Assembly (NCBI GenBank): GCA_030544235.1
Contig: CM060473.1
Location: 26,713,198 to 26,777,197, forward strand
Reading direction: 5' to 3'
Length of the DNA: 64,000 bases
DNA from: Lepturacanthus savala
Taxonomy: Eukaryota; Chordata; Actinopteri; Scombriformes; Trichiuridae
In this document: positions 1 to 25,485 of the stretch, one piece after another
Layout: every line of letters starts with the position of its first letter
How positions within the stretch are numbered: the first letter of the stretch is position 1
The notes under the pieces: model-generated
Told to the model about the DNA's origin: nothing
Database searches by the model: none
The model's input: the letters and a program-made list of their open reading frames with translations, nothing else
Position numbers and translations under genes: made by a program

Positions 1-468
1 AAAAAAATATTAAATAATGGCTTTATTTATCCATGTATTATTTTCTCATTTACATGATTTTCCATTTTATTTATTAATTTTTAAATTCATTTATTCACTC
101 ACCCCATTAATTTTCACGAAAGAAATAAATACTACTAAATTAAATAAATGTATTCATTATTTATTTAGAAAAAAATTAAATAATGACCCAGTACATAAAT
201 AAATATACCAGTAAATGTCCATATTTATTTAATTTTCCATTTAATTAATTCATAAAATGAATTTATCTATGTATTATTTTCACATTCATATGATTTTCCA
301 GTTTATTTAATTAATTAATTTAATTTTAATTATTAATTTTTAAATATATTTATTTATTCACGCACCCCATTAATTTTCACCTCAATATATAAAATGGAAA
401 ATAAAATTTGAAATTATTTAAATTCAGGTGCAAAGGGAAGAAATAGAATTATTTCTTTTAAATGATGG
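1..468. other. USP30 intron, AT-rich, no exon seen
   Basis: Very AT-rich sequence with repeated 'tttatttatt' and 'ttaattaatt' stretches and an internal direct repeat (about 15-125 versus 250-375, sharing 'atgattttcca...tttatt' and 'caccccattaattttcac'). I see no match to the next USP30 segment on the minus strand. Confidence 0.6.
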
Positions 469-600
469 AAGTCCTCCAAATGTTTCTACATTCTGTCATT
501 GTGGAATTATAGTGAAACTAAATTTTAAATATATTTAAAATATTAAATATATTTTAAATATCTGGAGTAAATATCCCGGACCCCACTTTGAGAACCCCTG
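469..600 (+). repeat. Right end of hAT/Charlie-like nonautonomous element
   Basis: Ends 'ccactttgagaacccctg', close to the inverted terminal sequence of the element at 24596-25485. Also shares 'tcctcca' followed by 'ctacattctgtcattgtg' with the interior of that copy. Lies next to USP30 exon 7. Confidence 0.6.
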
Positions 601-621
601 CCTTAGCTACTTTAGACTCAC

Positions 622-716
622 CTGTTGTTCGCAGCGTTTGCACGACATGTTGCTCGTTAAACGACCATGAAAAGGATGCTGGAACTTCCAGGGAATCGGT
701 ATGGGATGAAGAGGGA
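622..716 (-). CDS. usp30: USP30 coding exon 7
   Basis: Encodes ...PWKFQHPFHGRLTSNMSCKR and CEQQ. HPFHGRLTSNM with the CxxC is the start of the USP finger subdomain. Acceptor TTTTTGCAG, donor GTGAGT. The following exon is not in positions 1-621. Confidence 0.95.
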
Positions 717-1139
717 CTGCAAAAACAAGGAAACACTGAAATCTACAGCTCTGATGTCACAGGATAACGATCCTGGTGATTATCTTTTACCTCGACTTCT
801 GCAAGTCGCAGTTTTCTCCTCTTGCTCAGGTAGAGTCTGCTATAAAAACACACACACAGGTGCAAATAAGCAGCAGAACAGTAACGAACTAAACACTAAA
901 CACATGCAGCATCTACATCTACTGTTTCTGCAGGTCACATCAGAAACACTGAGGTTTATTAGAGATGTTTAAAGTCGATAACTCACCTGGAGCAGGTGCA
1001 CGTCAAACAGGTGAGTGACTTTAGGCTGACGATCCCGCTCTTCCTCCAGAGAAGATGTTAGGACATGAAATAGTTCATGGGCATCCTAAGAAGAGACGAC
1101 ACACAGCTCATTAGAACCATTTAACTAACACTAACACAC

Positions 1140-1174
<35 letters not shown>

Positions 1175-4100
1175 GACACACAAAGACACACACACACACT
1201 AACACACACAAACACTAAGACACACACACTAACACACTAAGACACAAAGACACACACACACTAACACACACAAACACTAAGACACACAAAGACACACACA
1301 CACTAAGACACACAAAGACACACAAAGACACACACACACTAACACACACAAAAAGACACACACACACTAACACACACAAACACAAAGACACACACACTAA
1401 GACACAAAGACACACACACTAAGACACACAAAGACACACACACACAAACACACAAAGACACACAAAGACACACACACACAAACACACAAAGACACACACA
1501 CACAAACACACAAAGACACACACACACAAACACACAAAGACACACAAAGACACACACACACAAACACACTAAGACACACAAAGACACACACACACAAACA
1601 CACTAAGACACACAAAGACACACAAACACACAAAGACACACACACACACACACAAAGACACACACACACACACACAAAGACACACACACACAAATACACA
1701 CATGTCTTTTTTATAATAGACAAAAAAGACATTTTAAGTTGAATTTTCAGCTTCGAGAAACATTTTACACCATTTGATGAACAAACTAATCGATTTATCA
1801 TCTTAATAATCAACAGATTAATCAAACTAAACAAATATATTAAATAAATTAAAAATAATTGAAAACATTTTCATTTTCAGGTAGACACTTGAAATAGTTT
1901 TCACTTCATAGTTGTCCCTTATCAGGTTAATTAGTGGAATTTATTGCTTTATTAATCAGATCAAAGGGTGGATATTTAGAAGAAACTAGAATATAAAACA
2001 TGTTTTCAGTAATTTCACCTTTTTTGTTAAGTACATAACACCATAAACATGTGTTCATTCATAGTTTTGATGCCTTCAGTGAGAATCTACAACGTAAACA
2101 CATGGAATGAGAAGGTTTAGTTGGTGCAGATTAAATTCAGGTGCCCTCAATAGTCCGGAAAATACGGTAATGTTCATATAAGCGACTAATCCATTCAGGA
2201 TTATCAGCCAACCTGCTCTTCAAAGGAGCTGATGTGCCAGCGGTAGAGTCTGAGAACGTCCAGCAGACACCCAGCATCCAGAACATCCTCCTCCCCGGGG
2301 TCATCACTGGACAGAGCTGCAGCAGCAACAGCATTCATGTTAAATATGGACTCAGACTGGACCCAGACTGGACCCAGACTGGACTCAGACTGGACTCAGA
2401 CTGGACTCAGACTGGACTCAGACTGGACTCAGACTGGACTCAGACTGGACCCAGACTGGACTCAGACTGGACTCAGACTGGACCCAGACTGGACCCAGAC
2501 TGGACTCAGACTGGACCCAGACTGGACCCAGACTGGACCCAGACTGGACTCTGCTGTGTTTTACCTTTGAGGAGCTGCAGCAGCGTGGTGGACAGCTGCT
2601 TGTTGTTGCACTGCTGGACCAGCGGCGAAGCTGAAAACTTATCCAGCCACCTGATGAAGGACGGACACGCCGCCAGGCCCTGGAGCAGCGAGTTCAGGAA
2701 GCAGGTGTTACCCAGATTCAGCAGACCAGGAGCCATACCTGGAGAAAACATGCTGTTTATATAACCACACAGGCAACCTGGGGAATATGTTACTACCCTC
2801 AGCATCACCTACCTTTAATATGTTAATGTGGAGGTGTGATAAAGCTACAGCATATTAAATATGATTTTATTACTGACATTATTATCATTACTATGGTTAT
2901 TAATGAAGACCAAAATAATGATAGCAGGTATAAAATTACAAATGTCTTATTTAAGCAAGCTGGAAAAATAAGAAAACCAGACAGTACTTGCAAGAAATGC
3001 AGTATTTGTTTCGATTATATTATATATATTATAATAATTATATAACACACACTAACACACACACTTAGACACACACTAACACTAAGACACACACACTAAT
3101 ACACACACACACAAAGACCCACAAAGACACACAAAGACATACAAAGACACACAAAGACACACAAAGACACACAAAGACACACACACACACACACAAAGAC
3201 ACACAAAGACACAAACACACTAAGACACACACACACACTAACACACACACACTAACACACACACACACAAACACACTAAGACACACAAAGACACACAAAG
3301 ACACAAACACACTAAGACACACACACACACTAACACACACACACTAACACACACACACACAAACACACTAAGACACACAAAGACACACAAAGACACAAAC
3401 ACACTAAGACACACACACACAGACACACAAAGACACACACACAAAGACAAAGACACACAAAGACAAACACACACAAAGACACACACACACAAAGACAAAG
3501 ACACACAAAGACACACACACACAAAGACAAAGACACACACACAAAGACAAAGACACACACAGACACACACACACAAAGACACACACACACAAAGACACAC
3601 ACACACAAAGACACACACACACACAAAGACACACACACACAAAGACACACACACACACACACACACACAGACACACACACACCAAGACACAAAGACACAC
3701 ACACACCAAGACACAAAGACACACACACACCAAGACACAAAGACACACACACAGACACACACACAAAGATACACAGACACACACACACCAAGACACAAAG
3801 ACACACACACAGACACAAAGACACACACACAAAGACACACACACAAAGACACACACACAAAGACACACACACAAAGACACACACACAAAGACACACACAC
3901 AAAGACACACACACAAAGACACACAGACACACAAAGACATTCAACTTAAAATGTCTTTTTTATAATAGACAAAAAAGACATTTTAAGTTGAATTTTCAGC
4001 TTCGAGAAACATTTTACACCATTTGATGAACAAACTAATCGATTAATCATCTTAATAATCAACAGATTAATCAAACTAAACAAATATATTAAAAATAATT

Positions 4101-6999
4101 GAAAACATTTTCATAATATAATAATTATATACTATTATATAATATATCCAAACAAACAAGATAAATTAAGATAATTCTACTCAAATTTGGACTAATTATA
4201 CTAAATACAATTCCTGTTTCTTCACAGAAATGTGAAGTCATTGAGAATCTTTTGTGGTTTAAGAGATAAAATATTTACTGTTTTAATTCTGTAAATGTGT
4301 TTTATTGAAGAAGATAACTATACCTGCTGTTTAAAATGAGGAAATATGAAATAAATGTTATATTGTTGAATTACACTTTCATTTTTCCTGTTTTGTAAAT
4401 TTAGAGGATAATTAGGTAAATATTTATATAATAAGGAGAAAATTGTAGGTGTTTTTTACTGGTCTGGCCACTCTTATAACAAATAAGTGAGGAAATGATG
4501 TGTGTGTGTATATATATAATAAAATAACCTGATTCTTACCTCTCTTCCTCTTCTTTCGCTCAGTTATCGGGCCCCACAGGACGTAGACTCCAGCTGCGAT
4601 GGCTGCAGCTATTCCACCAATCACACCCCAGTTCTTCATCATCTTGTTTCTGAAAGAAAACGGATTTGGATGGAGACTAATGAAAAAAGACAGAAAGGAA
4701 CAGGTAGAAAGACGACTGATAAAAACGTGTCTATAGTGAAATTGATGATTTTCTTTTAAATATTTGGGAGTATTTTACATTTAATGACCTACATTTAATA
4801 CGTAAATGTAGATGTATATTGATGTAAAATTTTTCGTATCAGTCTATAACAATAATTATTGATCATTTTTAATAAGGATCAGGAGAAAAAGGCTGAATGT
4901 GACCACTTTATATAAAAGTTGATTAGTGATTTGTCACTAATCAATAGAAATATGATGTTTATGAACCATGTTTTTAACGCAAACCCAGAGTAAAACTATT
5001 AATATTATATTAAACTATTTCCTTATTGTAGTGATGATTTGGATATTGCTAATTTATACTGATATTGATTTATTATCCAGGTTATTTCTATTGATACTTT
5101 AGAAGTCAGTATCATCTTTGGTGGTTTGATGAATCAACTGTGAAAAGGTTTAATAAATCATTTATGGAGTCAGTTCTTACATTTTACTTCTCTCTTACAA
5201 ACAGACAACGGAACTGTACTGTGATTTGTACAACAAAGCAGAGTTGGCCCTGTGTGCAGCCTCTAAGAGAATAAAATATTATCCTCTGGCATCTTCTAAG
5301 TGTCCTTCAGCCAAAACCAACTCCTTGTTGGCATCCACACAAGATCCAGTCATCCCTCATACCTTGTTTCACCGTTTAAATACCAAAACTTCCCCCTTTC
5401 CTCCTCAGACATTAATCTGAGTGTCCTGTTTGACCCACAGCTGGCTTTTTATGACCATATAAAACATCTATGCAAAACCTTTTTTCTACCATCTACAGCC
5501 TTTATATCCTCAGGACTGGACGACTGCAATGCGCTGCTCTCAGGGAGGAGCAGCCAGAAGATTCAGTATATTCACAACAAAGCTGCCAAGTTCCTGATGA
5601 GAGTGCGACAAAAGGAACACATAAAAACAATCCTGCTTTCATTACATTGACTCACCTTCAGGGCTGAGTATAAAGTTGATTTAAAAACCATCTGGAGGCA
5701 GTACGGACCCTTTCTGGTTCATGAAATGGTTTTAAATATATTAAATTACCTTTCTATTCAGAAAGTCCTTTCATTTTCCAATGTTAATTTTTATATTTTA
5801 CATCAGTGACAGTTAAATAAATATGACAACTAGGGCTGTGACTACTGACTGTTTTGACGGTGGACTAATTTATTGATTATTGAATCGATTAATTGATTAT
5901 TGTTTGGTTCATAAAATGGTCTAAAATGTGGATCAGTGTTTTCTAAAGCTGAAGATTCAATATATAATGTCTTTTTTTGTCCAGAACAACAGTCCACAAC
6001 CCAAAGATCATCAGTTTACTATTATAGGAGACTAAAGACAACAGAAAATAATAGAAATTTACCAAAATAGTTGGTGATTAATCTAATAAGTTGACAACTA
6101 ATCAATTAAACAACTAATGGATGCAGTACTAATGATAACAGTATCTCAGCATAACAACCACACAATTCTTACAACCTCCAATAATAAATAAATCAGCACC
6201 TCTGGAAACAGACGGATTTCCTATTCACCCAAAAGTACATTTCAGTTAGTTTGGTAAACACAAAATATACATATATGTTGTTAATGCTAGTTTTATTTTT
6301 ATTTACACAACGCCTGTGTTTTAAAATAGTATTGTCACCGGCTGTGCCTTGCTTTTTAAATATCCTATTTTCATTGTTACCATATTTATATTTGAATTGT
6401 TGATATATATTTCATTTTTTTACACGTTTTATTGTAAATAACTGCACCCTTGCATTTTAATATCCTATTATTTATTGTATTTTATTATTTATCTATTTTA
6501 TTAAATGAATGTAGTTGTTTATTTTGTCAAGTTTCGTGACGTGTGCTGCTGACCTCTATGTCAGGTCACCCTTATAAAAAATAAAAAAAATAAAAGAAAT
6601 AATAATATTGGCCATGACTCTATACTTTCTCCAATGAGAAGCAGTGACGCACTGTCAACTAAACGCATTAATATTGTGATCAGTTAATCAAGTGATCGAT
6701 TATTTGCGTTAAAGATCAGTTTTCAGATCACTTAGTTCGCTACTGTCCCACTCTGCGCTGTTTTTCGGCTTCTGTGCGACATTCTTAATGCTAATTAGTT
6801 AGCATTATGCTAGCCACTTCCACATGACGGGGGAACTAGCGTTAGCATCTGAGCTAACTTACCGACAACAGCGAGTTTCACTCCGCCAGGTGAGCTGTAA
6901 AAAATAAAGGTTTAGTTGTGTTTTTTACCTGACTATGGGTCCAGTGCCAAGAAACTCTCCAACGAGTTTATCGGAGCTCTCTGGTCTGAACCACAACAT
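622..6999 (-). CDS. usp30: USP30, ubiquitin carboxyl-terminal hydrolase 30 (5' seven coding exons; 3' end beyond window)
   Basis: Seven exons joined in phase encode the first 229 codons: 6929-6999, 4540-4649, 2565-2738, 2213-2316, 987-1085, 791-824 and 622-716, all with AG/GT borders. USP30 is a deubiquitinase anchored in the mitochondrial outer membrane that opposes PINK1/Parkin mitophagy (family knowledge). Visible: a hydrophobic segment from about residue 31 to 52 (WGVIGGIAAAIAAG...) followed by the basic stretch ERKKRKR, which is the typical anchor; then the USP Cys box GLLNLGNTCFLNSLLQG with the nucleophile at Cys73; then LLDVLRLYRWHISSFEEQ and DAHELFHVLTSSLEEERDRQ; then a CxxC (SCKRC) of the USP zinc-binding fingers. 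The His/Asp part of the catalytic triad should lie left of position 1. Introns are packed with satellite DNA. Identification is firm; the N-terminal exon is the least conserved part. Confidence 0.95.
791..824 (-). CDS. usp30: USP30 coding exon 6 (34-nt microexon)
   Basis: Encodes QEEKTATCRSR plus one base. Acceptor CTACCTGAG, donor GTAAAA. Its phase (0 in, 1 out) is exactly what the exons on either side require, and TCRSR resembles TCRTR at this place in mammalian USP30. Confidence 0.82.
987..1085 (-). CDS. usp30: USP30 coding exon 5
   Basis: Encodes DAHELFHVLTSSLEEERDRQ then PKVTHLFDVHLLQ; the DAHE motif is a conserved part of the USP fold. 99 nt, phase 0 at both ends. Donor GTGAGT. Confidence 0.95.
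1141..1703. repeat. CA-rich satellite (cacacaaagacacac units)
   Basis: Over 550 bp of CA dinucleotide runs interrupted by 'aaagaca', 'ctaagaca' and 'ctaacaca' variants, in the USP30 intron between exons 4 and 5. The long cysteine/valine-rich open frames on the minus strand are artefacts of this repeat. Confidence 0.95.
1704..1870 (+). repeat. Satellite-flank segment, copy 1
   Basis: 'gtcttttttataatagac' and the following ~140 bp recur almost unchanged at 3952-4115. The sequence also carries the 'gaacaaactaatcgat...' end of the abundant dispersed element of this window. Confidence 0.85.
2213..2316 (-). CDS. usp30: USP30 coding exon 4
   Basis: Encodes ALSSDDPGEEDVLDAGCLLD and VLRLYRWHISSFEEQ. 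Donor GTTGGC; acceptor GCTGCTGCAG directly follows the minisatellite-filled intron. 104 nt. Confidence 0.94.
2347..2555 (+). repeat. 11-bp minisatellite (ggactcagact / ggacccagact)
   Basis: About 19 head-to-tail copies of an 11-bp unit with one C/T alternation. It makes up most of the 248-bp USP30 intron between exons 3 and 4. Open frames reading DWTQTGLRLD come only from the repeat. Confidence 0.95.
2565..2738 (-). CDS. usp30: USP30 coding exon 3, catalytic cysteine box
   Basis: Encodes GMAPGLLNLGNTCFLNSLLQ and on to TTLLQLLK. It contains the nucleophilic cysteine in the GNTCFLNS motif. 174 nt, enters and leaves in phase 1. Lies between two directly repeated satellite blocks (see findings). 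Confidence 0.96.
2739..3045. other. USP30 intron, no feature
   Basis: AT-rich intronic sequence upstream of USP30 exon 3 on the minus strand. I see nothing further in it. Confidence 0.6.
3046..3938. repeat. CA-rich satellite, second block
   Basis: About 890 bp with the same 'cacacaaagaca' variants as 1141-1703, plus internal higher-order copies (for example a ~120-bp unit repeated at about 3180-3420) and 'accaagacacaaagacac' units at 3682-3795. Confidence 0.95.
3939..4116 (+). repeat. Satellite-flank segment, copy 2, with perfect 23-bp inverted repeat
   Basis: Direct repeat of 1704-1870. At its left edge the arms 3939-3961 and 3971-3993 are perfect reverse complements with a 9-base loop. 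Confidence 0.9.
4117..4423. other. USP30 intron, AT-rich
   Basis: Carries a short 'aagataattctactcaaatttggactaatta' type sequence that recurs across the window (for example near 15060, 27090, 28640 and 47990), a fragment of the CACTGCA-ended element family. No gene seen. Confidence 0.5.
4540..4649 (-). CDS. usp30: USP30 coding exon 2, membrane anchor
   Basis: Encodes NKMMKNWGVIGG... through ERKKRKR: the single transmembrane helix and its basic flank. Acceptor TTTCTTTCAG, donor GTAAGA. Ends after the first base of a Gly codon. Confidence 0.95.
4650..5225. other. USP30 intron, no feature
   Basis: AT-rich intronic sequence between USP30 coding exons 1 and 2. I see no exon and no clear repeat family. 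Confidence 0.5.
5226..5740 (+). pseudogene. Decayed LINE reverse-transcriptase fragment
   Basis: The plus-strand frames read NLSVLFDPQLAFYDHIKHLC, then SGLDDCNALLSG, then HNKAAKFLMRVRQKEHI. These are the order and wording of the C-terminal part of L2/Rex1/CR1-type LINE reverse transcriptases (typically 'LGVIFDP...H...CK', 'RLDYCNALLSG', 'QNAAAR', 'HITP'). The frame is interrupted by stops and shifts, and there is no endonuclease or intact catalytic block, so this is a dead 5'-truncated copy inside USP30 intron 1. The exact clade needs a library search. Confidence 0.7.
5826..6125 (+). repeat. Abundant short dispersed element ('gggctgcaacta...cgattaatc' family)
   Basis: Diverged but complete-looking copy: 'agggctgtgactac', 'atcgattaattgattatt', 'ggttcataaaatgg', 'aaagctgaagattcaa', 'cccaaagatcatcagtt', 'gagactaaag', and an inverted end 'aactaatcaattaaacaactaat'. 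About 300 bp with loosely inverted ends. This is the same family as at least twenty more copies listed below; it looks like a nonautonomous DNA element. Confidence 0.75.
6126..6900. other. USP30 intron 1, proximal part
   Basis: AT-rich; no exon or strong repeat. The last ~120 bp before exon 1 become less AT-rich. Confidence 0.5.
6929..6999 (-). CDS. usp30: USP30 coding exon 1
   Basis: Starts MLWFRPESSDKLVGEFLGTG and ends with two bases of an Arg codon before donor GTAAAA. Joined to the next exon it gives ...TGPIVRNKMMKNWG, which parallels the N-terminus I recall for mammalian USP30 (...RTGAAVRYKVMKNWG). The ATG is the one that keeps this frame open. The region just upstream on this strand (about 7030-7070) is GC-rich with a CGGAAG-type ETS motif, as expected for a housekeeping promoter. 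Confidence 0.8.
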
Positions 7000-7399
7000 C
7001 CTGCTCTCATTGCGGAACTCCTGTATTTCACCAGGTGTTTGAGGTCGGACCGGCGGAAGCGGCGCACCGGTGTGTTCACGGTCAAAGCTCCGACCAACGC
7101 GTTTAGTGATTTAACTTCTGCTGGAATTTAACCTTCTAAAGCAAATATTTGGCGAAGTTTAAACATTAACAGGACTTTGATTAGAATGATTTGCGGCAGC
7201 GATGTTCTAAAATGATAGATTTGATTTATTATTGATATAAATTGAGGTTATTTCTGTCTGGTTTCTTAATTTTCACAATAATTAAAAAATACAAAAATCC
7301 TTAAATATACACATTAATTCTAGGGCTGCAACTAACGACAATAAATAACGATAATAACAATACGGGAATTAATGATTATTATTATTCATAATAAGAAGA
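7000..7399. other. USP30 5' leader/promoter side of the divergent USP30-SVOP interval
   Basis: GC-rich for ~100 bp next to USP30 exon 1 (for example 'gaccggcggaagcggcgcaccgg'), then AT-rich. The transcription start cannot be placed from sequence. Confidence 0.5.
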
Positions 7400-8530
7400 A
7401 AAAAAGTCAATTTATGTTAATATGTTTTACATTTTGCACTTTGCATTTCAAAATAAAAGTCCAAAAAATAAGTCCAGGGTCCATTTTTGGTATTTTGTGG
7501 TTCTCTCTATATGTTTATGTGAATGTTGAGGAGCTGCCATATCAAAATGAGTCATCTTCCCCCAGAAATGTATTTATTTTATTTTATTTTATTTAGCGGT
7601 GGCTCAACATTTAAATAAACTTTATCGGATTTGATGGTTTAGTCACAGACTTTCACAAAAATGACCCTTTTCTTTCACAATTACTTTAATATGGACAAAA
7701 CAGTGAAATTTATCTTTATCTTTACGCCTGAAAAATCAATTTATGTTAATATATTTAACATTTTGCACTTTGCATTTCAAAATAAAAGCAAAAAATAAGC
7801 CCTATATATTACTTAAAACTGTACAAAACTTGAAAAAATTAATCTTTATCTTTACCTCTGATCCTAGAATCACCCTTCACTCTACATAATAATAATAATA
7901 ATAATAGAAAAAACAGTGAAAAAGTCAATTTATGTTAATATGTTTTACATTTTGCACTTTGCATTTCAAAATAAAAGTCCAAAAAGATATGTCCGAGGTC
8001 CATTTTTGGCATTTGTGGTTCTCACTATAAACTGCATCTTTACTCCAGTTTATGTGAATGTTGAGGAGCTGCTGGATCAGAATGAGTCATCTTCCCCCAG
8101 AAATTTATTTATTTATTTATTTTATTTTATTTTATTTAGCGGTGGCTCAACATTTCAATAACCTTTATTGGATTTAATGGTTTAGTCACAGACTTTCGCA
8201 AAAATATCTGAACACAACACTGAACACAACAAAACAGTGAAATTTATCTTCATCTTTACCCCTGAAAAAGTCAATTTATGTTAATATATTTAACATTTTG
8301 CACTTTGCATTTCAAAATAAAAGAAAAAAGCCCTATATTAAAATGCACAAAACAGTGAAATTTATCTTTACCTCACTCTACATAATAATAATAATATGTT
8401 TATGTGAATGTTGAGGAGCTGCTGTATCAGAATGAGTCATCTTCCCCCAGGAATTTGTTTTTATTTATTTATATTTATTATTATCTTAACATTTAAATAA
8501 CCTTTATCAGATTTTTCACTAAATAATCTG
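7400..8530 (+). repeat. Fourfold direct repeat between USP30 and SVOP
   Basis: A unit beginning 'gtcaatttatgttaatat' and 'cattttgcactttgcatttc' starts at about 7406, 7736, 7922 and 8271. Three units also share 'tgtgaatgttgaggagctgc' and 'gagtcatcttcccccag'. Units are unequal in length (about 180-350 bp). Reverse-oriented relatives ('gcaaagcacaaaatgtgaaac') occur in SVOP intron 3 at about 13060 and 13820. Confidence 0.85.
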
Positions 8531-8573
8531 ACGCTTTTCTTTCATAATAGTCCAATATCAGGACATGGATGAT

Positions 8574-8576
<3 letters not shown>

Positions 8577-8641
<65 letters not shown>
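8577..8641 (+). repeat. (CT)n(GT)n microsatellite in SVOP promoter region
   Basis: About 15 TC dinucleotides followed by a long TG run, ending ~145 bp upstream of the SVOP start codon. Confidence 0.95.
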
Positions 8642-8643
<2 letters not shown>

Positions 8644-8662
8644 CAGGCTCAGGGCGGCCTCT

Positions 8663-8667
8663 GATTG
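8663..8667 (-). promoter_or_regulatory. Inverted CCAAT box
   Basis: 'ctgattggctgg' contains ATTGG (CCAAT on the other strand), in a GC-rich block about 120 bp before the SVOP ATG. Candidate proximal promoter element only. Confidence 0.4.
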
Positions 8668-8690
8668 GCTGGCGGCGGACACCGGAGCGG

Positions 8691-8711
8691 GTCGCTGTCC
8701 CCGGTGCTGAA
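8691..8711 (-). promoter_or_regulatory. RE1/NRSE (REST binding site) at SVOP promoter
   Basis: On the minus strand this reads TTCAGCACC-GG-GGACAGCGAC. It matches the 21-bp RE1 consensus TTCAGCACCNNGGACAGCGCC at every defined position but one. REST silences neuronal genes outside neurons; SVOP is neuron/neuroendocrine-specific, so the site makes functional sense. Lies 74 bp upstream of the SVOP start. Confidence 0.88.
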
Positions 8712-8747
8712 ATCGCTGCTGCCCGTCGTGCGGTAACGTAAACGGAG

Positions 8748-8784
8748 ATGAGGCCGAACGCGGAGCGATCCAATGAGCAGCAAA

Positions 8785-8795
<11 letters not shown>
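8748..8795 (+). other. Upstream ORF overlapping the SVOP start codon
   Basis: An ATG at 8748 opens a 15-codon frame that ends with TGA at 8793-8795, eight bases past the SVOP ATG and in another frame. If the transcript starts upstream of 8748 it would reduce initiation at SVOP. Coding value is unlikely. Confidence 0.45.
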
Positions 8796-24356
<15,561 letters not shown>

Positions 24357-24595
24357 GGATGGAAAACAAAAAAGAGCGGAAAAAATAGTCGAGAAAGGAC
24401 GGAGGAGCTTTTCCTGCGTCTGTCTCCGACCGTCAGTTTCGACGCCGGTGGCAGCACAATATGTTTAACACGTCACTGGACTGATCCTGTTCCACCACCA
24501 TCGCTGTCACTCTGTTTTACCACCGATATCACTGCAGGTCGACTGATTCTAAAAGACAAAAACTGCCTGAGGAGAGATTAGAGATGGAGTAAAAC
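24357..24595 (+). other. SVOP 3' untranslated region, proximal part
   Basis: Non-repetitive sequence directly after the stop. No polyadenylation signal here. Confidence 0.6.
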
Positions 24596-25485
24596 CAGTG
24601 GTTCTCATTAATGACCCTTAAAGTCACAAAAACTGGACCCCATCTGGTACCATTTTTACTTTTAGACGTTTTACAGCAGAAAGTGGCCAAAATTATGGAG
24701 GATTGGAACTGCCATGATTAAAAATAATTAAGTGACTGACTGAAAATGTTGTTTTCTTAACCCAAATCAGGAAAAAAATGAAATAAGCTAATTTATCTGC
24801 ATGTTTTTGCAGCGTGGTGCAACGTTTTTTTCTCGATTATAGTCAATTAAATCATTTATTTATTTATTTTTAAGAAATGTTAATCTTATTTTTTTAAAAC
24901 AAGACAAAAAAAACTTGAAATAGGCAAATTTATCTACCTTTTTTGCAGTGTGGTGTTATTTCAAGTTTTTTACTTGATTTTAGTCAGTTAAATAATTTAT
25001 TTTTAGTTTTATTTTCATAAAACAAGACAAATCTTTACTCAATTCAGAAAAAAAATAATATAAAAATATAAATAATAATATTATATTAATATTATTTTTT
25101 TTCTTAAAAAAAAATTAACCCAAATCAGAAAAAAAATCTTTAATCCAGTCTTTTTTTAAGAAATATTAATTAGATTTATCCTATTGCACTTATTTTAAAA
25201 TTTCCCTTTATTTTAGTCCATTTAATCTTTTTAATTATGTCAATTTTTAAAGAAATATTAATACAAATCAGGAAAATAAAACTCAAATGTCCTATTGCAA
25301 ATTGAATAAAAGGGAAAATAATAGGAAATAAATAAATTCGGTCAGTTCCAGTCCTCCATACAAATGCTCCTACATTCTGTCATTGTGTAGTTATTTTAAT
25401 ATATTTAAATTAAAGATTCTATTTTATTCTGGGGACCCACTAAAGGACCCCTGGGGGTCCCCGGACCTCACTTTGAGAACCACTG
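24596..25485. mobile_element. hAT/Charlie-like nonautonomous element (~890 bp)
   Basis: Starts 'cagtggttctcattaatgac' and ends 'cactttgagaaccactg', so the outer 12 bases are inverted. The CAGTGGTTCTCAAA form is that of Charlie-type hAT ends. The right flank carries 'ggggtccccggacc'. The interior is AT-rich with no transposase frame. The 8-bp flanks do not match cleanly, so the target duplication has decayed or a boundary is off. Fragments of the same family lie at 469-600 and from 59656. Confidence 0.65.

Noticed and set aside
1215..1834. Long Cys/Val/Leu-rich open frames on the minus strand (also 3065-3944)
   Set aside because: They are the translation of CA/GT satellite DNA in several frames at once; no start context, no conservation signal.
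2347..2555. CRISPR-like regular repeats (also 52390-53395)
   Set aside because: No spacer diversity of the right size, no cas genes, and a vertebrate context; these are ordinary mini- and microsatellites.
2234..2764. Plus-strand frame with DWTQTGLRLD repeats
   Set aside because: Entirely the 11-bp minisatellite plus the antisense of USP30 exons 3 and 4.
24596..25485. Clean 8-bp target-site duplication around the hAT-like element
   Set aside because: Flanks 'agtaaaac' and 'gataaagt' agree at only half the positions, so I do not claim it.
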